From assembly GCA_027459645.1 (NCBI GenBank), contig DAIDHQ010000022.1, forward strand, positions 62,001 to 126,000: a DNA stretch of 64,000 nt. Direction: 5' to 3'. The DNA is from Vulcanimicrobiota bacterium. Lineage in GTDB: Bacteria; Vulcanimicrobiota; Vulcanimicrobiia; Vulcanimicrobiales; Vulcanimicrobiaceae. Position 1 is the first letter of the stretch; every line of letters starts with the position of its first letter. The notes under the pieces were generated by a model. The model was given only the letters and a program-made list of their open reading frames with translations, was not told the DNA's origin and did not search any database. Positions 23,226 through 31,966 of the stretch are shown here, in pieces. A program made the translations under genes and the position numbers.

Positions 23226-24668
23226 ATGAATTCACACAGCGTCTTTTTGTTTTTCGGCATCGTCGCAGCCCTTGCGTCACAAGCGCTTGCCGGCGAGCGT
23301 ATCACTACGTTGCGCGATCAGCGGTCGGTGAACGTCACGATCTATAACGACGGCAACGCGCTCGTCCACGACCGCCGCAGCGTCGCTCTGCAAGCGGGGC
23401 TCAATCGCATCGCGTGGCGGGACGTAAGCGCTTCGCTCGATCCGACCTCGGCGATACTCGATGCACCGGGCAGCCGCGACGCGATCAGCGTTCTGGAGCA
23501 GAATTTTAACTACGACGTTCTCAACGGGCAGTCGTTGCTTCACGCATACCTGGGACATTGGGTTACCGTCGTGCATCCGCCGCGCTTCAAAGGGGAGAAA
23601 ACTTGGCGGGAACGCGCCAAGATTTTGAGCCTCGATAACGGCATCGTGCTGCAGTATGCCGACCGTATCGAGACCCGGCTTGACGGATATATCGATTTTC
23701 CGGCCGTCCCGAAGAGCTTACGCGACCGTCCGACGCTCACGCTCGACGTGCAAAGCCCGAGCTTCGGGCGCCGAGATCTCGATCTGCGCTACCTCACGAG
23801 CGGCTTGACGTGGAGCGTAGACTACGTTGCAACGCTTGCGCCAGACCGCTCGTCGATGAGGCTGCTCGGGCTCGTGACGTTGCAGAATACCAGCGGCACT
23901 TCCTACGACAACGCGAGGCTGCAACTCGTCGCGGGCAGCATTCACACGGCGGTACGCCCGCAGCCCCTCAAGTCGATCGCTTTGGTGACCTCGGGTACGA
24001 CGGCCGACGTCTATAGCGTGAATGGAAGCGCCGCGCAGCAAGACATGTTCGAATACCATCTCTACACGATCTCGCATCGCACGACGATCTTAAACAAGCA
24101 GACGAAACAGCTTGCGCTGCTCTCGGCGGCGCGCGTGCCGGTTCGAACGACGCTCGAGCTTCACGGATACAGCTGGTACTACTATACCCGGCGCCCTACT
24201 TTGGGCGATCGCCTGCCCGTCGGCGTCTACGTATCGTTCGTAAACCGGGGAGGCGAGCTGGGTATTCCGCTGCCTGCGGGCATCGTGCGGGTGTACGCTA
24301 ATGATGCAAACGGGCTCGCGCAATACCTTGGTTCGGATTCGATCCAACACACGCCGCGCGACGAAAGCGTACGTTTACATCTCGGCGATGCCTTCGACGT
24401 GGTAGCGAGTATGAGGCAGACGGACTTCACGCTCGAGACGAAGTGCGAGAGCCGGGGTTCCTACGACGTCCACCTGCTCAACGCCAAGGACGCACCGCAA
24501 TCAGTTAAAGTGCTCGAACTGATTCCGGGCGATTGGCATATTACGAAAGAGGATCTGCCGCACGTTAAAACGTCGGCTAACACGGCATCCTGGACGGTTC
24601 CCGTGCCGGCGCGGGGCAGCACCGATCTGACGTACACTGCCGACGTCAGATGGTGCCGCGACCGCTAA
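23226..24668 (+). CDS. Secreted DUF4139 protein
   Basis: 480 residues with a signal peptide (VFLFFGIVAALASQALA). The sequence follows DUF4139: VNVTIYNDGNALVHDRRSV at the start, the DVSASLDPTSAIL strand, SGLTWSVDYVATLAPDRSSM, LQNTSGTSYDNARLQLVAG, then a middle loop and the closing KVLELIPGDWHI and VPVPARGSTDLTYTADVRW. It is an all-beta periplasmic or surface protein, function unknown. It begins 16 bases after the YHYH relic and is divergent from the NicO operon. Confidence 0.85.
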   Translation: MNSHSVFLFFGIVAALASQALAGERITTLRDQRSVNVTIYNDGNALVHDRRSVALQAGLNRIAWRDVSASLDPTSAILDAPGSRDAISVLEQNFNYDVLNGQSLLHAYLGHWVTVVHPPRFKGEKTWRERAKILSLDNGIVLQYADRIETRLDGYIDFPAVPKSLRDRPTLTLDVQSPSFGRRDLDLRYLTSGLTWSVDYVATLAPDRSSMRLLGLVTLQNTSGTSYDNARLQLVAGSIHTAVRPQPLKSIALVTSGTTADVYSVNGSAAQQDMFEYHLYTISHRTTILNKQTKQLALLSAARVPVRTTLELHGYSWYYYTRRPTLGDRLPVGVYVSFVNRGGELGIPLPAGIVRVYANDANGLAQYLGSDSIQHTPRDESVRLHLGDAFDVVASMRQTDFTLETKCESRGSYDVHLLNAKDAPQSVKVLELIPGDWHITKEDLPHVKTSANTASWTVPVPARGSTDLTYTADVRWCRDR

Positions 24669-24677
24669 GCGTTTATG

Positions 24678-25313
24678 CTAGCACTTCCGGGTGAGGTGGA
24701 GATCGCCGCTGAGATGCTTGCCGTCTTTCGAAAGCGTCAGCGTGTGCAATCCGTAATAGGCGATCGAAGCTTTGTCGCCGTTGAGCGCCCAGTTGCCGGA
24801 GACGCCGTCTTGATCGGTTAAGCCGCCGTCCGCCGTCATCGTGATGACTTTGGTCGAATCGTTATCGTTCGTCCAGGTGCCGAGCAGATTGGTCGTCGTG
24901 CAACCGCTGGGCGGCGGGGTCGGCGTCGGCAACGGGTAGACTTGCTGTCCCGAAAACTTGTGCGCTACGTCGAGGCACAGAATCTCCGCAGTGTACGGAT
25001 TCGGCGGTGCTTGGATGGCGCACACGAACATTGCCGAGTAGCCCTTTTGATAGGGAACGCAACGGACGACGGCGGTGGCGGTGTTAGCCGTCGTTCCTTG
25101 CGGACCGTTTGCCGTCCACACGCCGCTGTTGGCCGCCGTTTCGGCGACGTTTGAAAGGTACGTACTGAGCGCTTCTTGCGCTTTGGTATTGCACGTCGCG
25201 AGCGGCTCGTTCGGTTCGACGTAACGAATGCCCGAAGTCATTTGGAGTTCCGCGTGCGCGGCGCCGGAGAGCGCGAGAACCGCGACGGCGAAGGCGGCGA
25301 GAAAACGCTTCAC
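24678..25313 (-). CDS. Secreted hypothetical protein with C-terminal lipocalin-like domain
   Basis: 211 residues from GTG 25313, which forms a GTGA overlap with the upstream stop. Signal peptide FLAAFAVAVLALSGAAHA. The N-terminal domain (residues 20-110, with paired Cys at ATCNTKAQEAL and VVRCVPYQKG) is homologous to the upstream protein. After a Pro/Thr linker (LPTPTPPPSGC) a second domain TNLLGTWTNDNDST...SGNWALNGDKASIAYYG resembles a small lipocalin/'META'-type beta barrel. Function unknown. Confidence 0.7.
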   Translation of the reverse strand: MKRFLAAFAVAVLALSGAAHAELQMTSGIRYVEPNEPLATCNTKAQEALSTYLSNVAETAANSGVWTANGPQGTTANTATAVVRCVPYQKGYSAMFVCAIQAPPNPYTAEILCLDVAHKFSGQQVYPLPTPTPPPSGCTTTNLLGTWTNDNDSTKVITMTADGGLTDQDGVSGNWALNGDKASIAYYGLHTLTLSKDGKHLSGDLHLTRKC

Positions 25314-25696
25314 GGCGTACCGAACGCTTTGCTGATCTTCGTGCAAAGATCGGTTGCCGTTTCACCGCCGGCCGCGGTTTGCACGGCGCAGGTGAACGAG
25401 ACGATGTATCCTTCGTCGGTTGGGAAGCAGTGTACCGCTGCCGACGCTTTGGTCTTGGGATCGGGAGCGTCTTTTGCTACCCACATGCCCGTGCCGGTGC
25501 CGATTTCCACGGCGCCGGTCAGCGCGCTATCCAATGCAGCCTTCGCTTTGGTGCTGCAGTCGGCGAGCGGACCTTTCGCGATCGTAATCGGCGGCCCGGC
25601 GTACAGGTCGACCGACGCAAGTGCCGGTGCGGCCGTCAAGAGTACGGCGGCCACCGGCGCAAAGAACAAGAGGGTTCGAGGATGCGCCAAATTCAT
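25310..25696 (-). CDS. Small secreted hypothetical protein
   Basis: 128 residues with signal peptide RTLLFFAPVAAVLLTAAPALA. The mature part has four Cys-bearing strands (ADCSTKAKAALDSALTG, AAVHCFPTDEGYIVSFTCAV, TDLCTKISKAFG). The same layout recurs in the downstream gene, so the two are tandem paralogues in one operon. No function recognised. Confidence 0.7.
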   Translation of the reverse strand: MNLAHPRTLLFFAPVAAVLLTAAPALASVDLYAGPPITIAKGPLADCSTKAKAALDSALTGAVEIGTGTGMWVAKDAPDPKTKASAAVHCFPTDEGYIVSFTCAVQTAAGGETATDLCTKISKAFGTP

Positions 25697-25736
25697 AGCC
25701 TCGCGACGTTCCCCGTGTCCGGCCGGGCGCCCTACC

Positions 25737-26033
25737 TTAGCCGCCCGCGATGGCTCCGACGATCAAAAACGGCTCCGCGCCCGATGCTACGGCGTCGGGC
25801 AGCAGAGCATCCGGCGCGTCGTGCGAGAGATCGCGCTCGCAGGCGAAAAATCGGATGAACGGGCGGCGTTTTCGCGTCGTGCGATCGCGGATCGTCCCCT
25901 TTAACATCGGGTAGAGGCTCTCGATTGCGCTAAGAACGGCGTCCTGAGTAACCGCTCCCGTCACCGCTACGCTGAGTTCCCCTTCGATACGTGCGAGTGC
26001 GCGCAAGTGCGCGGGCAGCACGACGCGGATCAC
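25737..26033 (-). CDS. MoaD/ThiS-like ubiquitin-fold protein
   Basis: 98 residues from GTG 26033 in a GTGA overlap with the propeller gene upstream. [20 protein letters not shown] and [19 protein letters not shown] match the beta-hairpin and helix of MoaD-like folds. It ends with VGAIAGG, the C-terminal Gly-Gly that is adenylated and thiocarboxylated in sulfur carriers. No molybdopterin or thiamin genes are nearby. I have seen the pairing of such a protein with a BNR-propeller gene in other phyla, but no role is known to me. Confidence 0.75.
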   Translation of the reverse strand: MIRVVLPAHLRALARIEGELSVAVTGAVTQDAVLSAIESLYPMLKGTIRDRTTRKRRPFIRFFACERDLSHDAPDALLPDAVASGAEPFLIVGAIAGG

Positions 26034-27145
26034 GCGAGCGTTTGAACTTCGACCGAGAGCACGCCGGGAAGATCGCGGACGATCTCGTGCCAGTGATCGC
26101 CGGCGTCGGGTGAAGCATAGACGCTTCCGCCGGTCGTCCCGAAGTACACGCCGCACGAATCCAGCGAGTCGACGGCCATCGCGTCGCGCAACACGTTGAC
26201 GTAGCAGTGCTCTTGCGGAAGTCCGTTCGTCAACGGTTCCCACTCGTTTCCGCCACTGCGGCTGCGATAGACGCGCAATTTACCGTCGGGCGGGAAGTGA
26301 TGAGAGTCGCTCGTGATCGGAACGACGTAGAGCGTTTCCGGATCGTGCGCGTGGACGTCGATCGGAAATCCAAAATCCGTCGGAAGATTGCCGCTAATCT
26401 CACGCCAGCTCTCCCCCGCATCGTCGCTGCGCATCACGTCCCAATGCTTTTGCATGAAGAGCGTCTGCGGTCGCGCGGGATGCATCGCCAGGCGATGAAC
26501 GCAATGGCCGACTTCGGCATCTCCGTCGGGAAGGTGCGCCGAGCGCAGACCTTGGTTGATTGCCTTCCACGTCGTACCGCCGTCGTCGGTACGGAACGCT
26601 CCCGCCGCGGAGATGGCGACGAACATGCGGCGTTCGTCGCTCGGGTCCAGAACGATCGTGTGCAAACACATGCCGCCCGCACCTGGCTGCCAGCTCGATC
26701 CCGTACCGTGTCCGCGTAGACCGGAGAGCTCGCTCCACGTCCTACCGCCGTCGGTCGATTTAAAAAGCGCGGCGTCCTCGACGCCCGCGTAGACGGTGTC
26801 CGCATCGGTGCGCGACGGTTCCAGGTGCCACACGCGTGCGAACTCCCACGGATGCGGCGTGCCATCGTACCATTGGTGCGTGCCGGGGGCGCCCTCGTAA
26901 GCGAATTCGTTGCCGACCGGGTTCCACGTTTTGCCTCCGTCGTCGGAGCGCTGCACGACCTGGCCGAACCATCCGCTCGTCTGTGAAGCGTAGATCCGTT
27001 GCGGCTCCGCGGGAGAGCCCTTGACGTGGTAGATCTCCCAGCCCGGGAAATGCGGGCCGTCGACTGTCCAGCGATCGCGCTTGCCGTCGGCGGTCAGGAC
27101 AAACGCGCCCTTGCGCGTCCCGACCAATACGCGTACACCACTCAT
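26030..27145 (-). CDS. BNR/sortilin-like beta-propeller protein
   Basis: 371 residues with no signal peptide ([20 protein letters not shown]). Asp-box repeats recur around the propeller: [32 protein letters not shown], and a weaker SPDAGDHW. Motifs such as [20 protein letters not shown] and [14 protein letters not shown] are specific to this family, often annotated as exo-alpha-sialidase although no sialidase active-site Arg triad is evident. It is likely cytoplasmic and a binding protein. Coupled by GTGA to a MoaD-like gene. Confidence 0.85.
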   Translation of the reverse strand: MSGVRVLVGTRKGAFVLTADGKRDRWTVDGPHFPGWEIYHVKGSPAEPQRIYASQTSGWFGQVVQRSDDGGKTWNPVGNEFAYEGAPGTHQWYDGTPHPWEFARVWHLEPSRTDADTVYAGVEDAALFKSTDGGRTWSELSGLRGHGTGSSWQPGAGGMCLHTIVLDPSDERRMFVAISAAGAFRTDDGGTTWKAINQGLRSAHLPDGDAEVGHCVHRLAMHPARPQTLFMQKHWDVMRSDDAGESWREISGNLPTDFGFPIDVHAHDPETLYVVPITSDSHHFPPDGKLRVYRSRSGGNEWEPLTNGLPQEHCYVNVLRDAMAVDSLDSCGVYFGTTGGSVYASPDAGDHWHEIVRDLPGVLSVEVQTLA

Positions 27146-27436
27146 GGTTCGGGCCTTCGTCGCATGCCGGGCCTTCCCCGGCGATGCGGTACGACGGCTC
27201 TGCGCTCCCTTGGATTCATTCGGCGGCCTCGAACTGCCGATGCCTATCTGGTGAGCGTCTTACCCCTCTCGGTGACGATGTCTTGGGCGATCTCGCAGTA
27301 CCGTTCGGTGCTCGCGGTTATCGCCACTCGCTCCGAATCGCTTCGAGCCGTTGCGCGTGCACCGCGTGAGTCGCCCGAAGCGCTCAACTACCTTCGCTCG
27401 ATCGGGATCGGCCGTAACATCGACGCCTACGCGTAG
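27146..27436. other. 291-base gap with no supported gene
   Basis: It lies between the divergent propeller gene and the Tat-subunit gene. Frames here have neither family resemblance nor a plausible start. It presumably holds the two divergent promoters; I could not identify convincing -35/-10 boxes. Confidence 0.5.
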
Positions 27437-27901
27437 ATGAACCGCAGGCAATGGATCGGCTCTGCCGTTGCTGCGGGCGTGCTTATCGCCGGAGCGGGTG
27501 CCGCCTACGAATTTCAGCCGGATAGCGATCGAGCGATCTTGGCGGCCATCGGACCCGTGATGCTCGAGGGCTCGCTTCCCCCCGATGCAATGCAAGCGTT
27601 TCTCGATGGATTTGACATCGCGGTTGCCGGACTCACGCCGAGCGTACAGCACGACGTCGAGCAACTGATGACGCTCTTGCGCTTGCCGCCGACGCGATTG
27701 CTTTTAGCCGGCGTCATTAAGCCGTGGCATCTCGCTTCGCGCGATGAGATCGCCGCGTTTCTCACGCGATGGCGCTATAGCGGCATGGCAACGTTGCGTT
27801 CGGCCTACGATGCTTTGCACCAGCTCAGTTGCGCGGCGTGGTACGGCAACGACCGGGCGTGGCCGCAAACCGGCTATCCGGGGCCGCCGAAGCTGCGATG
27901 A
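27437..27901 (+). CDS. Tat-signal small subunit of a GMC oxidoreductase
   Basis: 154 residues beginning MNRRQWIGSAVAAGVLIAGAG, a twin-arginine-like signal. The mature part is helical (AILAAIGPVMLEGSLPP, HDVEQLMTLLRLPPTRLLL, TLRSAYDALHQL) and resembles gluconate-2-dehydrogenase subunit 3-type partners. Its TGA overlaps the ATG of the GMC gene, which has no signal of its own. This suggests the flavoprotein is carried through the Tat system on this subunit. Confidence 0.7.
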   Translation: MNRRQWIGSAVAAGVLIAGAGAAYEFQPDSDRAILAAIGPVMLEGSLPPDAMQAFLDGFDIAVAGLTPSVQHDVEQLMTLLRLPPTRLLLAGVIKPWHLASRDEIAAFLTRWRYSGMATLRSAYDALHQLSCAAWYGNDRAWPQTGYPGPPKLR

Positions 27902-29451
27902 CGTCGATCTACGACGCGTCGCGTTTCGAAAGCGACCACACGTTCGAAGCCGACGTGGCCATCGTCGGCACGGGGGCCGGGGGCGGCACCGCCGCCGAAA
28001 TTTTGTCGCAACACGGGCTGCGCGTGATCATGCTGGAGGAAGGGCCGTATTGGACGGCCGCGGATTTCAAGATGCTCGAGCGCGAGTCGTATCCGAATCT
28101 CTATCAAGAGTCGGCGGCGCGCAAAACCAAAGACAAGGGCGTCAACATTCTGCAAGGACGCGCCGTCGGCGGATCGACGACGGTGAACTGGACGAGCAGC
28201 TTTCGAACGCCGGCGAAAACGCTCGACTACTGGCGCGAACGCTTTGGGCTATCCGATTATACCGATGCGGCACTCGCACCGTATTTCGAGGAGCGCGAAC
28301 GCAGGCTGAACGTTGCGCGCTGGGCCGAACCGCCGAATGCAAACAACGACGTGTTGCAGCGCGGTGCGGCCGCACTCGGCATTCCTACCGCGATCGTTCC
28401 GCGCAACGTCAAAGGTTGTTGGAACCTGGGGTACTGCGGCATGGGGTGCCCTACGAACGCGAAGCAGTCGATGTTGATCACGACGATCCCTTCGGCGCTT
28501 TCGAGAGGCGCCACGCTCGTCAGCCGCGTGCGCGCGGAGCGTTTCGTTCTCGACGCTCGCGGGCGCGTCGCTTCGTTAGAGTGTCTCGCGATGGACGGCC
28601 GCGGCATCCATCCAACCGCCCACCGCGTGACCGTGCGCGCTCGGCACTTTATCGCGGCCGCGGGAGCGATCGGCTCGCCCGCCCTCTTGCTGCGCAGCGC
28701 GCTGCCCGATCCTCATGCGCGCGTCGGCAAACGCACGTTTTTGCATCCGACCGTCATTTCGGCCGCCGTCATGCCGCAAACGGTCGACGCGTTCTCGGGC
28801 GCGCCGCAATCGGTCTATTCGGATCACTTCTTGTATATCGCGCCGCTGGACGGTCCGATCGGTTTCAAGCTCGAAGTCCCGCCGCTGCATCCGGTGCTGA
28901 CTTCCACCACGATCACGGCGTTCGGTCTGGATGAAACGCGCGCGATGGCATCGTTTCGCAACACGAGCGCGATTATCGCGCTCCTGCGCGACGGATTCCA
29001 TCCGGAAAGCGAAGGCGGAATGGTAGAATTACAAAGCGACGGCACGCCTTTGCTGGATTACCCCTTCACCGCCTATGTTTGGGAAGGTGCGCGGCGCGCG
29101 CTCGACGCGATGGCGAAGATTCAGTTCGCTGCGGGCGCGCGTACGGTTTTTCCGCTACACGAAAATGCGCGACCCTACCGGTCGCTCGCGCACGCGCGGG
29201 CGGCGATCGCCGCTTTCCCGATGGAGATCTTGCGCACGCGAGTAGCAAGCGCGCACGTGATGGGCGGCTGTGCGATGGGCGCCGATCCGAAACGCTCGGT
29301 CGTCGATGGGGACGGCCGCCACCACCATGTGGATAACGTATCGGTGTTTGACGGGTCCGTCTTCCCGACGAGCATTGGGGCCAATCCACAGCTCTCCATC
29401 TACGGCATCGTTGCGCGTAACGCGCAGCGACTTGCGTCGGCCTTAATCTAA
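27898..29451 (+). CDS. GMC-family FAD-dependent oxidoreductase
   Basis: 517 residues. An FAD-binding Rossmann motif VAIVGTGAGGGTAAEIL lies near residue 25. The GMC loop is ILQGRAVGGSTTVNWTSSFR, a four-Cys patch KGCWNLGYCGMGCPTNAK follows, and the C-terminal GMC_C box has HVMGGCAMGADPKRSVVD and VFDGSVFPTSIGANPQLSIY. The Cys patch is typical of the bacterial cholesterol-oxidase-like/gluconate-dehydrogenase branch. The second catalytic residue, usually His-Asn/His, lies in the GANPQLS segment. Substrate is an alcohol or sugar, unknown. Expected periplasmic with the upstream subunit. Confidence 0.9.
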   Translation: MTSIYDASRFESDHTFEADVAIVGTGAGGGTAAEILSQHGLRVIMLEEGPYWTAADFKMLERESYPNLYQESAARKTKDKGVNILQGRAVGGSTTVNWTSSFRTPAKTLDYWRERFGLSDYTDAALAPYFEERERRLNVARWAEPPNANNDVLQRGAAALGIPTAIVPRNVKGCWNLGYCGMGCPTNAKQSMLITTIPSALSRGATLVSRVRAERFVLDARGRVASLECLAMDGRGIHPTAHRVTVRARHFIAAAGAIGSPALLLRSALPDPHARVGKRTFLHPTVISAAVMPQTVDAFSGAPQSVYSDHFLYIAPLDGPIGFKLEVPPLHPVLTSTTITAFGLDETRAMASFRNTSAIIALLRDGFHPESEGGMVELQSDGTPLLDYPFTAYVWEGARRALDAMAKIQFAAGARTVFPLHENARPYRSLAHARAAIAAFPMEILRTRVASAHVMGGCAMGADPKRSVVDGDGRHHHVDNVSVFDGSVFPTSIGANPQLSIYGIVARNAQRLASALI

Positions 29452-29545
29452 CCCTCTCGTTTTACCGCTTGGCCAAAGGCCTGGCGTCCGCGTTGTATAA
29501 CCGTCGCATCAACACCGAAGCCCGAGCAGGAGAACGACGAGGATC

Positions 29546-30967
29546 ATGCCTGAGTTGCGCGAGTTTTTGGAGCTTCCATATACGGAGCTCGAAGAGCGGA
29601 ACCTCAAAGCCAAACAACAGCGTAAGGATCGCATCACACCGGAGAAGCTTCAGGAAGAACGCCTGAAGTATCTCGCGGGCCAACCGGGGATCAAGGCGGT
29701 GACGGTACTCTTCAGCGATCTCGAAGGGCGCCTGCACATGCTCGATTACGACAAGAAATTCTTGTTGAAATCGTTCGACAACCTGACGTTCGACGGTTCG
29801 TCGATCCGCGGTTTCACCGCACAACGTGAAAGCGACTTGCGTCTCTCCCTGGACTGGTCGTCGTTCTATTGGGCGCCGGCCGACGTCTTCGGCGCCGGTA
29901 AAGTGCTCGTGTTTTCCGACGTGCTCAACCGCGACGGATCGCCGTACGCCGGCGACATCCGCTGCGTGCTCAAGGGCTTCGCAAAAGAGCAGTACGAGAA
30001 GCACGGCTACACGCTTCAGGCGGCAAACGAAATCGAAGGCTTCCTCTTCGAAGGGCTCGATGCGGAGCAAAAATTCCACGACACCGGCCGCTTCGAATAC
30101 GTCAATACCGGCGGCTACTATCACTCCTTGCCGGGCGATCCGCTACGTTCGTTCATCGATACCGTCGCCGAGGTGCAACGCGCGATGGGATTCGAAAATG
30201 AAAAGGACCACCCCGAGGTGGCACCGTCGCAGTTCGAGATCAACTATAGCTACGGCGACGTCGTTGCGGCCGCAGATCAAATCCAGCTCTATAAATTGAT
30301 ATGCCGGCAAGTCGCGACGCGCATGGGAATGACGGCGAGCTTTTTGCCCAAGCCGGTCGTCGGCGTGAACGGCAGCGGCATGCATACCAACGTCTCGGTC
30401 AGCAAGGACGGCAAGAACCTGTTCTGGGATCCCAACGGTTCCGAGAAGCTCAGCACCTTCGCTTGGGAGTTCGTCGATCGCATCCTAACGCACGGCGACG
30501 AGCTGTGCCTGGTCTTTAATGCGAGCGTGAACGCATACCGCCGTTTGGACCCGCACTTCGAAGCACCCAACCAAATCAAGGCTTCGGCCGTCGACCGCGG
30601 ATCGATGGTGCGTTTTCCGATCGGCAACGAACGCAGCGCACGTATCGAAGTGCGTTCGGTCGGCCCCGACGCCAATCCGTACATGGTCATGCTGGGCGTG
30701 TTTATGACCGGCTTGGAAGCGAAGGCGCGGCCGGGCGTGCGCTACGACGAGCGTTATCTTTCCGACAACATCTACAGCGCGCTCGATCACTTCCGCAAGG
30801 CGGAATGGACGACGAAACTGCTGGGCGCCGACGTCAAGGAGCGGTACGCGGAACTGAAACAAGCCTCGGCCGACCGCTGCCCGCGCATGCTCGGTACCTT
30901 CGTAAAGGCGCCGGAAGTGCAGTTCCACCACGAAGTCTACAACCAGTTCTTGTGGAACCTGTTCTAA
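29546..30967 (+). CDS. glnA: Type I glutamine synthetase (GSI-alpha-like)
   Basis: 473 residues. The beta-grasp N-domain has VTVLFSDLEGRLHML and TFDGSSIRGF. The catalytic barrel has ANEIEGFLF (metal Glu), VAPSQFEINY, and VNGSGMHTNVSVS, where the first His is kept and the second is Asn as in Gram-positive-type enzymes. RSARIEVRSVGPDANPY follows. The adenylylation loop with Tyr (NLYDLP) is absent, so control by GlnE is not expected. The loop usually reading LVPGYEAP is LDPHFEAPNQIKAS, a divergence that leaves some doubt whether glutamate is the substrate. A GAGGATC stretch precedes the ATG. Confidence 0.85.
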   Translation: MPELREFLELPYTELEERNLKAKQQRKDRITPEKLQEERLKYLAGQPGIKAVTVLFSDLEGRLHMLDYDKKFLLKSFDNLTFDGSSIRGFTAQRESDLRLSLDWSSFYWAPADVFGAGKVLVFSDVLNRDGSPYAGDIRCVLKGFAKEQYEKHGYTLQAANEIEGFLFEGLDAEQKFHDTGRFEYVNTGGYYHSLPGDPLRSFIDTVAEVQRAMGFENEKDHPEVAPSQFEINYSYGDVVAAADQIQLYKLICRQVATRMGMTASFLPKPVVGVNGSGMHTNVSVSKDGKNLFWDPNGSEKLSTFAWEFVDRILTHGDELCLVFNASVNAYRRLDPHFEAPNQIKASAVDRGSMVRFPIGNERSARIEVRSVGPDANPYMVMLGVFMTGLEAKARPGVRYDERYLSDNIYSALDHFRKAEWTTKLLGADVKERYAELKQASADRCPRMLGTFVKAPEVQFHHEVYNQFLWNLF

Positions 30968-31011
30968 CGATAGGCTGAAACTCGCGGCCGCCTGGCGCTG
31001 TCGTTTCGTTC

Positions 31012-31773
31012 ATGATATTGAACGATACGGTAGCAGTCGTAACGGGCGCGAGTTCCGGCATCGGTGAGGCGACGGCGCGCGCCCTTGCTTTGCAAGGAGC
31101 GCGCGTCGTGCTTGCAGCCCGCCGCCGGGAACGCTTGGAGGCGCTCGCGCATCAAGTCGAGGGCTCGGGCGGAAAGGCCCACGTCGTCGAAGCCGACGTC
31201 ACGGACCCAGTGCAAGGCGAACGCGTGATCGAGGAGGCGGTAAAGGCCTTCGGACGTCTCGACATCCTCATCAACAATGCCGGCGTCATGCTGCTCGGGC
31301 CCATCGTGAACGCACCGGTCCAAGAGTGGCATCGCATGATCGATCTCAACCTCACGGCGCTCTTGCGCTGCACGCACGCCGCGCTCCCACACCTTCTAAA
31401 AGCCGCGAGCGAGCAGCCGCGAAGGGTAGCCGACGTGGTCAATATCAGCTCGGTAGCGGGCCGCGTCGCTCGCATGAATTCGGGCGTCTATAACGCGACG
31501 AAGTTCGCCGTGGGAGCCTTCAGCGAATCGCTTCGGCAAGAGGTTACCACGAGGCACGTTCGTGTCGGGTTAATCGAACCCGGTATGGTCGTCACCGAAT
31601 TGCAGAACCACCTGCGGCCCGAAGTCCGGGAAGCCCTCAAAGGGCGCTTCGCCAGCATCAACGATCCATTGCAGGCGGAAGATATCGCCGATGCGATCGC
31701 GTATATGGTCACTCGTCCGCGGCACGTCGCGATCAACGAAATGCTGATTCGCCCGACCGAACAGGAAGGCTAA
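31012..31773 (+). CDS. Short-chain dehydrogenase/reductase
   Basis: 253 residues. NADP-binding TGASSGIGEATA and AARRRERLEAL, the NNAG box, the Ser of NISSVAGR and the YNATK pair (Tyr-x-x-x-Lys) are all intact. The C-terminus EDIADAIAYMVTRPRHVAINEMLIRPT is typical of the YdfG/serine-3-dehydrogenase-like SDR group. Substrate unknown. It starts 44 bases after glnA and is followed at four bases by a small acidic gene. Confidence 0.9.
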   Translation: MILNDTVAVVTGASSGIGEATARALALQGARVVLAARRRERLEALAHQVEGSGGKAHVVEADVTDPVQGERVIEEAVKAFGRLDILINNAGVMLLGPIVNAPVQEWHRMIDLNLTALLRCTHAALPHLLKAASEQPRRVADVVNISSVAGRVARMNSGVYNATKFAVGAFSESLRQEVTTRHVRVGLIEPGMVVTELQNHLRPEVREALKGRFASINDPLQAEDIADAIAYMVTRPRHVAINEMLIRPTEQEG

Positions 31774-31776
31774 CAC

Positions 31777-31938
31777 GTGGACGACGACACCGACATCCCC
31801 GAGGAAATGGTCGAAGACTTGGGCATCGCTCCCGGCGCCGCGGTCGACGACCGGCAGCGCTTCGAGTTGTTGCGCGAATGGCATCGCCGGGACGCGCAGC
31901 GCGAAGAAGAGGAAAAGAACGAGAAAGGGCCGCGTTAG
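31777..31938 (+). CDS. Small acidic protein, 53 residues
   Basis: GTG 31777 to TAG 31938. It reads VDDDTDIPEEMVEDLGI, then RFELLREWHRRDAQREEEE and ends NEKGPR. Strongly charged, helical, no Cys. It follows the SDR gene by three bases and its last codons are embedded in the terminator stem, with the stop codon straddling the loop. Probably a genuine small gene co-transcribed with the SDR. Confidence 0.55.
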   Translation: MDDDTDIPEEMVEDLGIAPGAAVDDRQRFELLREWHRRDAQREEEEKNEKGPR

Positions 31939-31949
31939 CGGCCCTTTTT
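31927..31949 (+). terminator. Rho-independent terminator after the SDR operon
   Basis: GGGCCGC (31927-31933), loop GTTA, GCGGCCC (31938-31944), then TTTTT. It overlaps the end of the small acidic gene. Confidence 0.9.
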
Positions 31950-31966
31950 GCCTGTCGGTAGCCGCG

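Noticed and set aside
26999-27436. Plus-strand frame across the propeller start and the gap
   Set aside because: The first half is antisense to the propeller; the second has no family resemblance or start signal.
30360-30410. Loss of an active-site His in glutamine synthetase
   Set aside because: GSGMHTN is the usual form in GSI-alpha enzymes, so it is not a defect.
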